Positions 1 through 10,929 of a stretch of 64,000 nucleotides of DNA are shown piece after piece. This stretch comes from Theocolax elegans. Taxonomy: Eukaryota > Arthropoda > Insecta > Hymenoptera > Cerocephalidae. The position numbers were made by a program, and so were the translations under genes. Every line of letters begins with the position of its first letter. The first letter of the stretch is position 1. The stretch covers positions 41,261,986-41,325,985 of the forward strand of contig CM047431.1 of NCBI GenBank assembly GCA_026168455.1, written 5' to 3'. The notes beneath the pieces were generated by a model. It made no database searches. It was not told where the DNA came from and saw only the letters and a list, made by a program, of their open reading frames with translations.

Positions 1-261
1 GCGTAGTTACATCTTCTGAAATGACAAAAAAATTATAGATAATAATAAAGTATATGAGCCATTCTACAAATGTTCACATTTTTAATGTTATAGCTTGCAA
101 TATTTTGCCTCTAGGTGTAAAAGTCTGAAAAGCGCCTCTTAGGAAACCTTTCTAAAACACGTTATTATAATAATAAAAATTACAATTTATATGAATTTAT
201 TTACAAAACTACAACGGTATACAACTACTATCAAACTAGATTTAGTTTACATTTTTCATAT

Positions 262-515
262 TTATTGCGCACTTCCATTTTCCATATCTTCTAAATCTGC
301 CATGGTTATCTTCTTAAACCAATAAATGTTATGAACCTTAAACATCCTTGTTAGAAGCCCTGATAGTATTACATAAACATCAGCAGTACTCTGCTGCAAT
401 TCATAAGCAATTATAGCCGACACCAGTGTGTGGAGGCTGTCGGGACTTATGTCCGACCATTCCGCTGGCGCTCGAATTCGGGGGTCAGATAAATATACTG
501 CGTAGTTTACATCTT
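262..515 (-). CDS. Terminal exon copy A of unknown protein
   Basis: Minus-strand exon of 254 bp. It follows an acceptor (T-rich tract, then gtcatttcag) and ends in TAA at 262-264. The first two bases complete a codon, then 83 residues follow. The peptide starts near DVNYAVYLSDPRIRAPAEW, contains YELQQSTADVYVILSGLL and ends in ADLEDMENGSAQ. Residue usage is protein-like (Trp, Pro, acidic tail) and there is no low complexity. I do not recognise the family. The upstream coding exons should lie at higher coordinates on the same strand, but I could not identify them. Intact reading frame and acceptor are seen; expression is inferred. Confidence 0.6.
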
Positions 516-761
516 CTGAAATGACAAAAAAATTATAGATAATAATAAAGTATATGAGCCATTCTACAAATGTTCACATTTTTAATGTTATAGCTTGCAA
601 TATTTTGCCTTTAGGTGTAAAAGTCTGAAAAGCGCCTCTTAGGAAACCTTTCTAAAACACGTTATTATAATAATAAAAATTACAATTTATATGAATTTAT
701 TTACAAAACTACAACGGTATACAACTACTATCAAACTAGATTGAGTTTACATTTTTTATAT

Positions 762-1015
762 TTATTGCGCACTTCCATTTTCCATATCTTCTAAATCTGC
801 CTCGGTTATCTTCTTAAACCAATAAATGTTATGAACCTTAAACATCCTTGTTAGAAGCCCTGATAGTATTACATAAACATCAGCAGTACTCTGCTGCAAT
901 TCATAAGCAATTATAGCCGACACCAGTGTGTGGAGGCTGTCGGGACTTATGTCCGACCATTCCGCTGGCGCTCGAATTCGGGGGTCAGATAAATATACTG
1001 CGTAGTTTACATCTT
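762..1015 (-). CDS. Terminal exon copy B of unknown protein
   Basis: Second 254-bp copy with the same acceptor, phase and stop. It carries a Met-to-Glu change in the tail (ITMADLED becomes ITEADLED), shared with copy C. The frame is intact. Confidence 0.58.
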
Positions 1016-1260
1016 CTGAAATGACAAAAAAATTATAGATAATAATAAAGTATATGAGCCATTCTACAAATGTTCACATTTTTAATGTTATAGCTTGCAA
1101 TATTTTGCCTTTAGGTGTAAAAGTCTGAAAAGCGCCTCTTAGGAAACCTTTCTAAAACACGTTATTATAATAATAAAAATTACAATTTATATGAATTTAT
1201 TTACAAAACTACAACGGTATACAACTACTATCAAACTAGATTGAGTTTACATTTTTATAT

Positions 1261-1514
1261 TTATTGCGCACTTCCATTTTCCATATCTTCTAAATCTGCC
1301 TCGGTTATCTTCTTAAACCAATAAATGTTATGAACCTTAAACATCCTTGTTAGAAGCCCTGATAGTATTACATAAACATCAGCAGTACTCTGCTGCAATT
1401 CATAAGCAATTATAGCCGACACCAGTGTGTGGAGGCTGTCGGGACTTATGTCCGACCATTCCGCTGGCGCTCGAATTCGGGGGTCAGATAAATATACTGC
1501 GTAGTTTACATCTT
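1261..1514 (-). CDS. Terminal exon copy C of unknown protein
   Basis: Third 254-bp copy with open frame, acceptor retained and the same tail substitution as copy B. The one-base shorter unit (499 bp) comes from a deletion outside the exon, in the T-run after the stop codon. Confidence 0.58.
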
Positions 1515-1760
1515 CTGAAATGACAAAAAAATTATAGATAATAATAAAGTATATGAGCCATTCTACAAATGTTCACATTTTTAATGTTATAGCTTGCAAT
1601 ATTTTGCCTTTAGGTGTAAAAGTCTGAAAAGCGCCTCTTAGGAAACCTTTCTAAAACACGTTATTATAATAATAAAAATTACAATTTATATGAATTTATT
1701 TACAAAACTACAACGGTATACAACTACTATCAAACTAGATTGAGTTTACATTTTTCATAT

Positions 1761-2014
1761 TTACTGCGCACTTCCATTTTCCATATCTTCTAAATCTGCC
1801 ATGGTTATCTTCTTAAACCAATAAATGTTATGAACCTTAAACATCCTTGTTAGAAGCCCTGATAGTATTACATAAACATCAGCAGTACTCTGCTGCAATT
1901 CATAAGCAATTATAGCCGACACCAGTGTGTGGAGGCTGTCGGGACTTATGTCCGACCATTCCGCTGGCGCTCGAATTCGGGGGTCAGATAGATATACTGC
2001 GTAGTTTACATCTT
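1761..2014 (-). CDS. Terminal exon copy D of unknown protein
   Basis: Fourth 254-bp copy with open frame. The penultimate codon is CAG instead of CAA, a silent change, and Met is present in the tail as in copy A. Confidence 0.58.
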
Positions 2015-2260
2015 CTGAAATGACAAAAAAATTATAGATAATAATAAAGTATATGAGCCATTCTACAAATGTTCACATTTTTAATGATATAGCTTGCAAT
2101 ATTTTGCCTTTAGGTGTAAAAGTCTGAAAAGCGCCTCTTAGGAAACCTTTCTAAAACACGTTATTATAATAATAAAAATTACAATTTATATGAATTTATT
2201 TACAAAACTACAACGGTATACAACTACTATCAAACTAGATTGAGTTTACATTTTTCATAT

Positions 2261-2515
2261 TTATTGCGCACTTCCATTTTCCATATCTTCTAAATCTGCC
2301 ATGGTTATCTTCTTAAACCAATAAATGTTATGAACCTTAAACATCCTTGTTAGAAGCCCTGATAGTATTACATAAACATCAGCAGTACTCTGCTGCAATT
2401 CATAAGCAATTATAGCCGACACCAGTGTGTGGAGGCTGTCGGGACTTATGTCCGACCATTCCGCTGGCGCTCGAATTCGGGGGGTCAGATAAATATACTG
2501 CGTAGTTTACATCTT
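2261..2515 (-). pseudogene. Terminal exon copy E, frameshifted
   Basis: The copy nearest the array's right boundary is 255 bp because a G-run at about 2479-2484 gained one base (six G instead of five). This shifts the frame about ten codons after the acceptor. On the minus strand it would be the first copy met by an upstream exon, so a transcript using it would make a truncated tail while the four copies behind it stay open. The acceptor sequence is retained. Confidence 0.6.
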
Positions 2516-2529
2516 CTGAAATGACAAAA

Positions 2530-3957
2530 TAATGTGGTTATTAAAATATATATTTATTTTAATTAATATTCATTCCCACATACGTATAAAATAAAAAGTG
2601 AAGTTGATTAGTAATATGTAATATAAAACAAATTTAATTTCTATTTACTATTGCATTACTCTTACTCTAATTTCTACCATTAATAAAAATAAATTTCAGA
2701 TCTATTTTATTATATTATTTATATTTACTAAAACATACTATCATTAAAACTACAATATTAAACTTATAATCATATATATGATTAAAGTTATAAAAATATA
2801 TGTCTATATTAATATATTTTACTGTTAAAATGTTATCCTATTCAATGAAAATGTTCCTGAGATTATGGTAAAAAATCATAGTCCGAAGTTATAAATTGAT
2901 TAACATTGTTACGCACCAAATAATATAGTAAAAAACTTTTTGATAAAAGTTAATAAAAATACAATTTATTTAAAAGTTCATAGTCTGGAGTTACACATTG
3001 ATTAGCTTAAAATTAAAAACTATTGTAATTATTTCATTAATAAAAACTAATTTTTGTTTTACGTAAACATGTTAAAAATAAAAAATTTGTAATAATTCAA
3101 GATATTATTAAAAAATTTTCATTATTACTATTAGCAAAACGCTCCCTTTTGATTGACAAATTAATTAAGGAAAATCTTTATTTCTGCCAAGGAAATTAAA
3201 TTAGTAATGATCAAAATAAACTAATATAACTAATTTGTTATATTGTTTGATTTTCAAAAAATTTAGAAAATAATTAATTTTACATGCAATCATAAATAGT
3301 ATAAAATTGGAACTTACATTTAATGCACCAAAACTGCAACGAGTGACTTGTGTAGAAGATAACTGACACTGTACTTCACGCACTTACAGATGCAAAGACA
3401 ATGCTGAACTGCTAAAGGACTTCATTTGGTATAGAATGATTTTATCTCGTGTATATAAGATGAGCTTATATCGATGATCAATGTAACAGGATACAAAGTT
3501 AATGTGTATTGTTTTATACCGATGTGTTATATACATCAAAGTTTAATTTAAATTAATAATAATTTAATTATTAATAGAAAATTTGTTTATTTTATTTTAT
3601 CTAAATCCTATACAGGATTTCCAGCAAAACTCGCTGGCAATGGGAGTTAAAAGGAAAACTATATCTTTTATTTCTCTCTCTCTTTCTATCCGATATTTAA
3701 AACTGCATTAATTTAATGGATAAATTAAATATGCTTACCTTTATCGTTGTGAGTTATACTCTTCCTGTTTATTGATTTACTTTATTAAATGTGGATGCAA
3801 CAAAATAGCCTGGATTATATATATTTATTTATTTTATTTTTCGACAGGTTTAATTTCTTTATAATTGATGAATATCAATCTCGGCAAGATGTCTGTAGTA
3901 TATATGTGTATAATTATAAGTTTTCCAATGGTTTAATTTCTTTCTAATTGATCTGAA
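2530..3957. other. AT-rich stretch without a supported gene
   Basis: Very AT-rich. It contains two adjacent small hairpins at about 3603-3641 (AATCCT/AGGATT and CCAGC/GCTGG) and a minus-strand segment near 3320-3440 with TATA-like sequence and two gtaag donors, but no exon chain I can support. Confidence 0.6.
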
Positions 3958-4046
3958 TTTTTAATTGAGTATATAACTGAATATTTAATTGAGTAGATAA
4001 CTGAATATTTAATTGAGTAGATAGCTGAATATTTAACTGAATATTC
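3958..4046. repeat. 24-bp minisatellite, about 3.5 copies
   Basis: Tandem units tttaattgagta-ta/ga-taactgaata, 24 bp each, ending in a partial unit. The repeat produces the QLNIQLSTQLNIQL-type peptide in the overlapping minus frame, so that ORF is a repeat artefact. Confidence 0.9.
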
Positions 4047-4569
4047 GTGATTTTATACAAAGGTAAGTTTAAGAGAAAAATGACTATACGTCTAGCGCAA
4101 TTAAGGCCTACTAGCGTACTGACGCCTCGCCGTGAAAATTTTTGCCAAGAGCGTGGGCAGGAATGCACCTCTCCCCAAATTAGTTTGACGTCATAATTAG
4201 GGGGAGAGTGCAACTTTGCACTTCACACTACCTGACATTGGCCTTGTAGAGCGCTTTTCTTACTTTCTTCTGGCCTATTCAAACTTAGTACTAGTATTCG
4301 AAATATTATTTTGAATGTTCGACTGAGTTTATAGTTATTATATACGCGCAAATGGCCTAATGTAGTTAATTTTTTTTTTATTTATCAAATATAAATTATA
4401 TATTTTAATTTAGGACGCTTATTTTACAAATTTACACGCGTATATAATATCTATAAACATTTATATATACATATAAATTAACCAAATTTTCCAATTTACG
4501 CATGTATATATAGTTACACGCATATATACAAAAATATGCATGTAACACAATGCCATATATTCTTACCAT

Positions 4570-4899
4570 CTAAACTCTTTCCACAAAATAATTTTCAAAA
4601 CAAAATTCAACTTTGTTAATTTTAGTGCCACCAGTATTTTTTAAATATAAATTTTTCGATTTTAATTCTGAAATTAAATTTTTCAAAAAATTTTCTTTAT
4701 TCAGAATAAATGCGGAAATTCTAGGAGGTAAAAACACTCCAAACGAATTTTCTAATTCGACATAAATTGATTTCCCAAACTTTGTTTTCAATTCTTTTAG
4801 GCTTGTTATTTTATATTTTTTGCTGATTACCAAATCAGCTAATTTTTTAGTTGGTAAATATTCCAACTGCCCGATCTTATTCAATTCATTTGGATGCAT
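4570..4899 (-). CDS. Small hypothetical protein (FGxxxxxELE...FLPxR type)
   Basis: The first ATG (4897-4899) gives a 109-110 residue protein. The open frame continues upstream to 4968 but only from a TTG, so the ATG is preferred. The sequence reads ISKKYKITSLKELKTKFGKS, then IYVELENSFGVFLPPRISAF, then a Lys-rich stretch and a C-terminal NKVEFCFENYFVERV. The order of an aromatic-rich strand, KTKFG, VELE, VFLPPR and a final short strand resembles small OB-like proteins that I have seen repeatedly in arthropod genomes in association with mobile or viral DNA; that is recollection, not a search result. A TATATA-type element lies about 55 bases upstream (4950-4956). It is isolated in AT-rich DNA and could equally be one exon of a larger gene or an element-borne ORF. 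Confidence 0.5.
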   Translation of the reverse strand: MHPNELNKIGQLEYLPTKKLADLVISKKYKITSLKELKTKFGKSIYVELENSFGVFLPPRISAFILNKENFLKNLISELKSKNLYLKNTGGTKINKVEFCFENYFVERV

Positions 4900-5079
4900 A
4901 TTACTGTCGAAATCACAAATCGAACTAACTAAATATAATAGTGTAACTCGTATATATACTGGAGACAAATTTAAAATTTTTAGAAAATTAATAATTATTC
5001 GTAGAAATGTAAAAAAGTGCGCTATAATTCTTAAATTTATATTATGGATTAGATAAAAAGTTTCAACCTGGTTTAAACA
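4900..5079. other. Short AT-rich interval upstream of the small ORF
   Basis: Contains the TATATA-type element at 4950-4956. The plus-strand ORF here is a shadow of the minus-strand gene. Confidence 0.5.
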
Positions 5080-5860
5080 TGCTGTGATAAATTCGGAGAA
5101 ATTTTTTTAATTAACAAGAATTGTAAAATAATATTAATTGTAATTTTATATTCAATATATTCAATGGTACATTGCAAGGTGCAAAGATGCGCATTTGCGT
5201 ATGCGCTGAACATTAGACATACGTTGTTCAAGCATGGACCTATAAATTCGAAGAAATTTTATTAATTAAATAAATAGTGTAAGCAATATATCGAAGTTTG
5301 AAACTGTAATTTAATTCGCAATATCCGGCTGAGCATCGCACACGCATAATTGTAAACACATAAGCTGATGGTACGATAAATTCGAAGAAATTTTATTAAT
5401 TAATAAATAGAGTAAACAATACCGAATCTTTGGAACTGTAATTTTTACTCTCTACATCCGGTTGAGCATCGCAAGATTCATACGCGAAAAAACGTATAAG
5501 CCGATAGTTCGACTGCATTCATAGATGGGAAACTTGAGCCCTAGGCGCACTGACCTCCTGTGTGTGTCATCCAAAGTATGCCTATACATTGGCATGCATT
5601 TTATTTCTTAAAATTAAATTAATCATTTGACAAAGTTTCAACACTGTGCGTATAAATTAAACGATTCTTGTAAATTAAAAATTGTAATATTTGCAAAAAC
5701 AGTTGCACTTCATTCTCGGAAAAGATTTTCGTATAATTGTTATTTGACACACGCACACATATAAGTAATAAGGTGATAGTTTGACTGCATGTGAAACTTG
5801 ATCCCTAGGCGCACTGACCTACTCATCATCTGTGTATCATCCTCATGCAATTGATAATCA
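5080..5860. repeat. Diverged tandem repeat, about 135-200 bp units
   Basis: Successive units begin with ataaattcgRagaaattttattaat-like sequence near 5087, 5239 and 5374, with a weaker one near 5655. They share inner blocks (ccggYtgagcatcgca at about 5325 and 5459; cctaggcgcactgacct at about 5541 and 5804). Divergence is high, so this is an old satellite. Confidence 0.7.
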
Positions 5861-6433
5861 AAAGGCGCGATAGCGCCTGACGCAAGTATAGGCGCGAGAG
5901 CCATTATATACAGCTAACTAGCCCCCCAGATTTTTACTTTTCTAACCGCTGCATTATTACATTATGTATTTGCGCTATTGACCACGCATTACCTTCCTTA
6001 TTTATTAATCTTTACTGTACAACAAGTTTTACACGAATTCATTTACGCACAATCAAGAAAATCAATGCCAAAGATATTGCTTGCTGATTTCCTTTCCTCA
6101 ATTTTCGTCTTCTCCCTTTTGATATATATAGTCAATTTCAAACAAAATGAGATAAAGATAGTATAGGAAAGGCATGAGATAGAAAGAGAAACAATGCTTT
6201 CCAGCCCGTGGAGCTAGTTTCAGGTGAATACTTTTGTCACAGCTGAATCATCTGGCTGATTTTGTGTGAAAAGTTATGAATTAAAATTATTTATTTACGT
6301 AATTATTTCCAATACCTCACATTATTCCGTTTCGGTATTTTTTATTGTAGTGCAATGCAGATACTATTGCAAGGTAAAGATTTCATATTCGCCCATATCC
6401 TATACTAGCATGTCGACCTTTGACATCTCGACG
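5861..6433. other. Intergenic stretch, no gene recognised
   Basis: Contains a small palindrome ggcgcgatagcgcc near 5863-5878 and short plus-strand ORFs without family features. Confidence 0.4.
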
Positions 6434-6439
6434 AGAGAA

Positions 6440-6499
<60 letters not shown>
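6434..6499. repeat. (GA)n microsatellite
   Basis: Nearly pure GA dinucleotides over about 65 bp. The Ser/Leu and Arg/Glu peptides on either strand are translation artefacts. Confidence 0.97.
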
Positions 6500-6500
<1 letters not shown>

Positions 6501-7220
6501 AACATTGGTAAAATTCTAACCATGAAAACAATGTTTTCATTTCCATGCAAGTGATGGTATAACTTTTTTTAATCTTAAAGTATAATATTAATAAGAATTG
6601 CACAAAAAATAAATGTATATTATTACATTATTTTAATTATATTTATTATATTATTAATTCATTTTATTATTTATATAATTTGATGTGTTTGCTTTAAGTT
6701 TATATTATTTGAAGGGACTTATGCTTGTATTTTTATAATGAATCCCTCTTGATATCTCAATGTTTTCCACATTGACCAAAATAATTTAAAAATTATCGTT
6801 CTCTATCCTAATTAAAATTACTGAATAATCATTTTATTTTCTATATAAAGCCAATATATGTGTTCGATACTTTGCCAAGTACATAATATTTAATAATTAT
6901 ATGGACTATATCATATGTAGAATGATATTCTTTCCAACGTTAAGTGAAATGATTGCTTAATAGTTATATGTACTGACTTAAAAAATTTAAAAGAATGTTG
7001 ATAAGTTATTAAATTAATTAATATTTTTATCGGTCTTACAGTCAATTATATGGGCAATCAGATTGCCCCTACTTATAATCACCCCCGAAGAATCTATAAA
7101 AATAAAAATAAAAAATATAAAATATAAAAAATAAAAACACTAACTAAACATAAAAACAAATTATTAATAAAGCAATCTGACTGCCCCCCTGCACCAAAAA
7201 TCTACTAACCTCAAATATGA

Positions 7221-7263
7221 TGTCCGACGTTTCGAGCTCGCTGCTGCTCCTCATCAGGGACTG
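7221..7263 (-). ncRNA. Hammerhead ribozyme-like motif, left arm
   Basis: On the minus strand: GTCC, then CTGATGA, a helix II closing as G(G)AGC/GCTC, then GAAA, CGTC and GGAC. The outer GTCC/GGAC pair forms helix I. ACGT after GAA gives a loopless helix III of about 2 bp, and cleavage would fall after GTC. Such tiny helix III variants are known from Penelope-like elements, where they are thought to act as dimers. A bulged G after position 10.1 is unusual. It is the inverted copy of the motif at 7611-7652. Confidence 0.55.
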
Positions 7264-7610
7264 AAATGAAAATCTATTCTACACGATATTTAAACCCTCA
7301 AAAAAGCCTCCCCACTCCAAGGCCCCACCCTAAATAAATTCACACCAATAAACTAAGCTAAGTTAAGATAGGATGATAAATCTTATTTAATTTACTTGAC
7401 TCTAACATTAAATTAACATTCTTATCATTCTTAAATATATGAATATTCTCAAAACTTTCTCTTTTAAATTTATTCATAATATTTTGTTCTAAAATTTCTA
7501 CATTTTTAAAATCAAATTAGTTTATTGGTGTGAATTTATTTAGGGTGGGGCCTTGGAGTGGGGAGGCTTTTTTGAGGGTTTAAATATCGTGTAGAATAGA
7601 TTTTCATTTC

Positions 7611-7652
7611 AGTCCCTGATGAGGAGCAGCAGCGAGCTCGAAACGTCGGACA
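7611..7652 (+). ncRNA. Hammerhead ribozyme-like motif, right arm
   Basis: Plus-strand copy with an identical core: agtcc, CTGATGA, GGAGC loop GCTC, GAAA, CGTC, GGAC. Core nucleotides C3-A9 and G12-A15.1 are intact, as is the GTC cleavage triplet. Because the arms are inverted, transcription from either strand yields one active-sense copy. Confidence 0.55.
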
Positions 7653-7919
7653 TCATATTTGAGGTTAGTAGATTTTTGGTGCAGGGGGGCAGTCAGATTG
7701 CTTTATTAATAATTTGTTTTTATGTTTATTTAGTGTTTTTATTTTTTATTTTTTATATTTTATATTTTTTATTTTTATTTTTATAGATTCTTCGGGGGTG
7801 ATTATAAGTAGGGGCAATCAGATTGCCCATATAATTGACTGTAAGACCGATAAAAATATTAATTAATTTAGTTATACTACAGTCGACATAAGTAATATTT
7901 TATTAATTGATAAGTTATT

Positions 7920-8446
7920 GTTCTCTTTACATATATTTATTGAATACCTTTTTTAATATTTAAATAAAATCAATGTGTCAGTTGTTTGGTAAGTGTAAAA
8001 GGCATTTAATAATTTTGTAACATTCACATGCCTATAAAATGTTTGATAGTGACACTAACTAACATATATAGTTAAGTAATTAAATAGAATTTCTTGTGTT
8101 GTACTAAAATTATAATATTAAATTGTACTGTTGTCATTAATTATTATAGTAACCCAATAATATAGAATTTAATTTGTTACAAATAAATTTAGCATAATTA
8201 AAACTATAAGTGTATCATATTAAATTCACTGAATAAAAAAGGGTTATTTTTAAAGTATATTAATTTTAAGCAAATAACGTCTCTGAAATAAAAAATTATT
8301 GGTACAAAGTAAAATTAAAGCAAATTTGCTGTGAGGAACATTTTACCTTGTAAATATTATCATAAATCTCTGAAGATACAGCAAAACAAATTTAAATTTA
8401 AGTGACGAGAGGCTACCTAAAAAGTGCACTATTATAAGTATGTAAA

Positions 8447-8447
<1 letters not shown>
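7920..8447. other. AT-rich spacer
   Basis: No gene or repeat recognised between the fold-back element and the (TA)n tract. Confidence 0.4.

Positions 8448-8479
<32 letters not shown>
8448..8479. repeat. (TA)n microsatellite
   Basis: About 32 bp of TA repeat directly abutting the left end of the palindromic element. A shorter TA tract follows its right end, so the element probably targeted TA-rich DNA. Confidence 0.9.
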
Positions 8480-8481
<2 letters not shown>

Positions 8482-10914
8482 GTGGTTCTCTGTGACATCG
8501 AAGATGAAAAAAATAAATATTGCTATAACTGTGGGAATATGTTTTAGAGGTATCCAGTAGTTCTCTTGAATTTTTTCAGATTTTTTCTGGGCCATTATTT
8601 TAAGTTACAGAGAGTCAAAGTTGACATTTTAGCACTTTTTTGCATTATATGCCCATTTTCATGAATTTTTAGCTCCCAGGGGATGCATTTCTCACTAAAA
8701 ACATAAGTATGACTTTTTTTGTAAAATTTTCCGAACTTTTCATTAAAAATACTTTTAAAGACATAAATGTATGCTGTCACACTCTTGTAAGCCATTTAAA
8801 CCTTAAATAGTGAAAATCAGCAATTCTGCTCCGGACTCTGGTAACCTAATACTGTCTAAAAGATGTCTTTTTATAGTCAGAAACTGCCTAAAAATTTCCA
8901 GAGTGGGTCTAAATCATTAAGATCACTTATGGTCAAAATATCCGGGAAAAGTGCCCGAAATATTAATAGAAATGTATATTTGTTGCCTTATAACGATGAA
9001 TCTATTAGCATGATCATTGCAACAAAATTTATGCACTTACCTTGGAATGGTAGAAAAGTATCTCCACTTGTTTCAGTATCCATCTAATCCCCTGTAAAGC
9101 TGCTAAAAATACAAATATTATTATAAAATTATAAAAAATTATTTTTTATACATTTATAATGCTGGATTTTTAGTTTCACATCCCTTACAAGAATTATAAT
9201 ACTAATCTGAAGGATTACTATAAAAGTATCACATTATTATTATTATTATTCAGCAATACATTGTTTAGATTTCACAAACTTGGTCACTGTCACGTTATCA
9301 TATTATTCATTATAATTATATATCCGTTTTATTTATATATCTTTGTATTAAATACGTATATTCAGTTATTGTAATACTGATGTTTATATATTTATAGTAA
9401 TCCTTCAGATTAGTATTATAATTCTTGTAAGGGATGTAAACTAAAAATCCAGCATTATAAATGTATAAAAATAATTTTTATAATTTTGTTGCAATGATCA
9501 TGCTAATAGATTCATCGTTATAAGGCAACAAATATACATTTCTATTAATATTTCGGGCACTTTTCCCGGATATTTTGACCATAAGTGATCTTAATGATTT
9601 AGACCCACTCTGGAAATTTTTAGGCAGTTTCTGACTATAAAAAGATGTCTTTTTAGTCAGAAACTGCCTAAAAATTTCCAGAGTGGGTCTAAATCATTAA
9701 GATCACTTATGGTCAAAATATCCGGGAAAAGTGCCCGAAATATTAATAGAAATGTATATTTGTTGCCTTATAACGATGAATCTATTAGCATGATCATTGC
9801 AACAAAATTTATGCACTTACCTTGGAATGGTAGAAAAGTATCTCCACTTGTTTCAGTATCCATCTAATCCCCTGTAAGCTGCTAAAAATACAAATATTAT
9901 TATAAAATTATAAAAAATTATTTTTTATACATTTATAATGCTGGATTTTTAGTTTCACATCCCTTACAAGAATTATAATACTAATCTGAAGGATTACTAT
10001 AAAAGTATCAACATTATTATTATTATTATTCAGCAATACATTGTTTAGATTTCACAAACTTGTCACTGTCACGTTATCATATTATTCATTATAATTATAT
10101 ATCCGTTTTATTTATATATCTTTTGTATTAAATACGTATATTCAGTTATTGTAATACTGATGTTTATATATTTATAGTAATCCTTCAGATTAGTATTATA
10201 ATTCTTGTAAGGGATGTAAAACTAAAAATCCAGCATTATAAATGTATAAAAAATAATTTTTTATAATTTTATAATAATATTTGTATTTTTAGCAGCTTAC
10301 AGGGGATTAGATGGATACTGAAACAAGTGGAGATACTTTTCTACCATTCCAAGGTAAGTGCATAAATTTTGTTGCAATGATCATGCTAATAGATTCATCG
10401 TTATAAGGCAACAAATATACATTTCTATTAATATTTCGGGCACTTTTCCCGGATATTTTGACCATAAGTGATCTTAATGATTTAGACCCACTCTGGAAAT
10501 TTTTAGGCAGTTTCTGACTATAAAAAGACATCTTTTAGACAGTATTAGGTTACCAGAGTCCGGAGCAGAATTGCTGATTTTCACTATTTAAGGTTTAAAT
10601 GGCTTACAAGAGTGTGACAGCATACATTTATGTCTTTAAAAGTATTTTTAATGAAAAGTTCGGAAAATTTTACAAAAAAAGTCATACTTATGTTTTTAGT
10701 GAGAAATGCATCCCCTGGGAGCTAAAAATTCATGAAAATGGGCATATAATGCAAAAAAGTGCTAAAATGTCAACTTTGACTCTCTGTAACTTAAAATAAT
10801 GGCCCAGAAAAAATCTGAAAAAATTCAAGAGAACTACTGGATACCTCTAAAACATATTCCCACAGTTATAGCAATATTTATTTTTTTCATCTTCGATGTC
10901 ACAGAGAACCACCC
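8480..10914. mobile_element. Compound palindromic DNA transposon, doubled copy
   Basis: The ends are gggtggttctctgtgacatcg and its reverse complement, bounded by TATA-rich sequence. The element is built of an arm (8480-9150), a hairpin core (about 9160-9455), a truncated back-to-back arm pair joined near 9645, a second hairpin core (about 9940-10240) and the closing arm (10290-10914). It is therefore a tandem dimer-like form of the single unit found at 60746-62538. Arm-borne ORFs of 60-74 codons recur on both strands. Between copies they show about six replacement changes to one silent change, which argues against a conserved protein. No transposase is visible, so it is probably a large non-autonomous element with very long inverted repeats. 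Confidence 0.8.
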
Positions 10915-10929
10915 ATATATATATATATT

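Larger units (their letters stand above)
1..2529. repeat. 500-bp tandem repeat array, five full units
   Basis: Five near-identical head-to-tail units: the marker atcttctgaa recurs at 11, 511, 1011, 1510, 2010 and 2511, giving periods of 500, 500, 499, 500 and 501. The array starts inside a unit at the window edge and stops abruptly at about 2529, where the sequence changes to unrelated AT-rich DNA. Units differ by only a few substitutions and single-base indels, so the expansion is recent. On the minus strand each unit holds a pyrimidine-rich 3' splice acceptor, an 83-codon open terminal exon and an AATAAA signal, so this looks like an amplified gene end rather than a plain satellite. More copies may lie left of the window. 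Confidence 0.97.
7011..7906. mobile_element. Fold-back element with hammerhead-like arms (Penelope-like?)
   Basis: Two inverted arms of about 340 bp (about 7012-7353 and 7520-7867) flank a 166-bp spacer. The 13-bp direct repeat ttgataagttatt occurs at 6998-7010 and 7907-7919, so the inserted unit is 7011-7906 with roughly 39 bp after the right arm. Each arm contains a hammerhead-type core, listed separately. Penelope-like retroelements are known for long terminal repeats in direct or inverted orientation, variable target duplications, a short extension beside one repeat and minimal hammerhead ribozymes; all of these match. No reverse transcriptase or GIY-YIG ORF is present, so this would be a non-autonomous derivative. 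The family assignment is inference. Confidence 0.7.

Noticed and set aside
3201..3440. First exon with TATA box and gtaag donors feeding the terminal-exon array
   Set aside because: The frame starting ATGAAGTCC leaves two bases at its donor, which does not match the phase of the 262-2515 exons. The longer ORF starts only at GTG.
8863..10531. Conserved 74-codon ORF starting MSFYSQKLP in palindrome arms
   Set aside because: Repeated because it lies in inverted arms. Between copies replacement changes outnumber silent ones about six to one, and no family is recognised.
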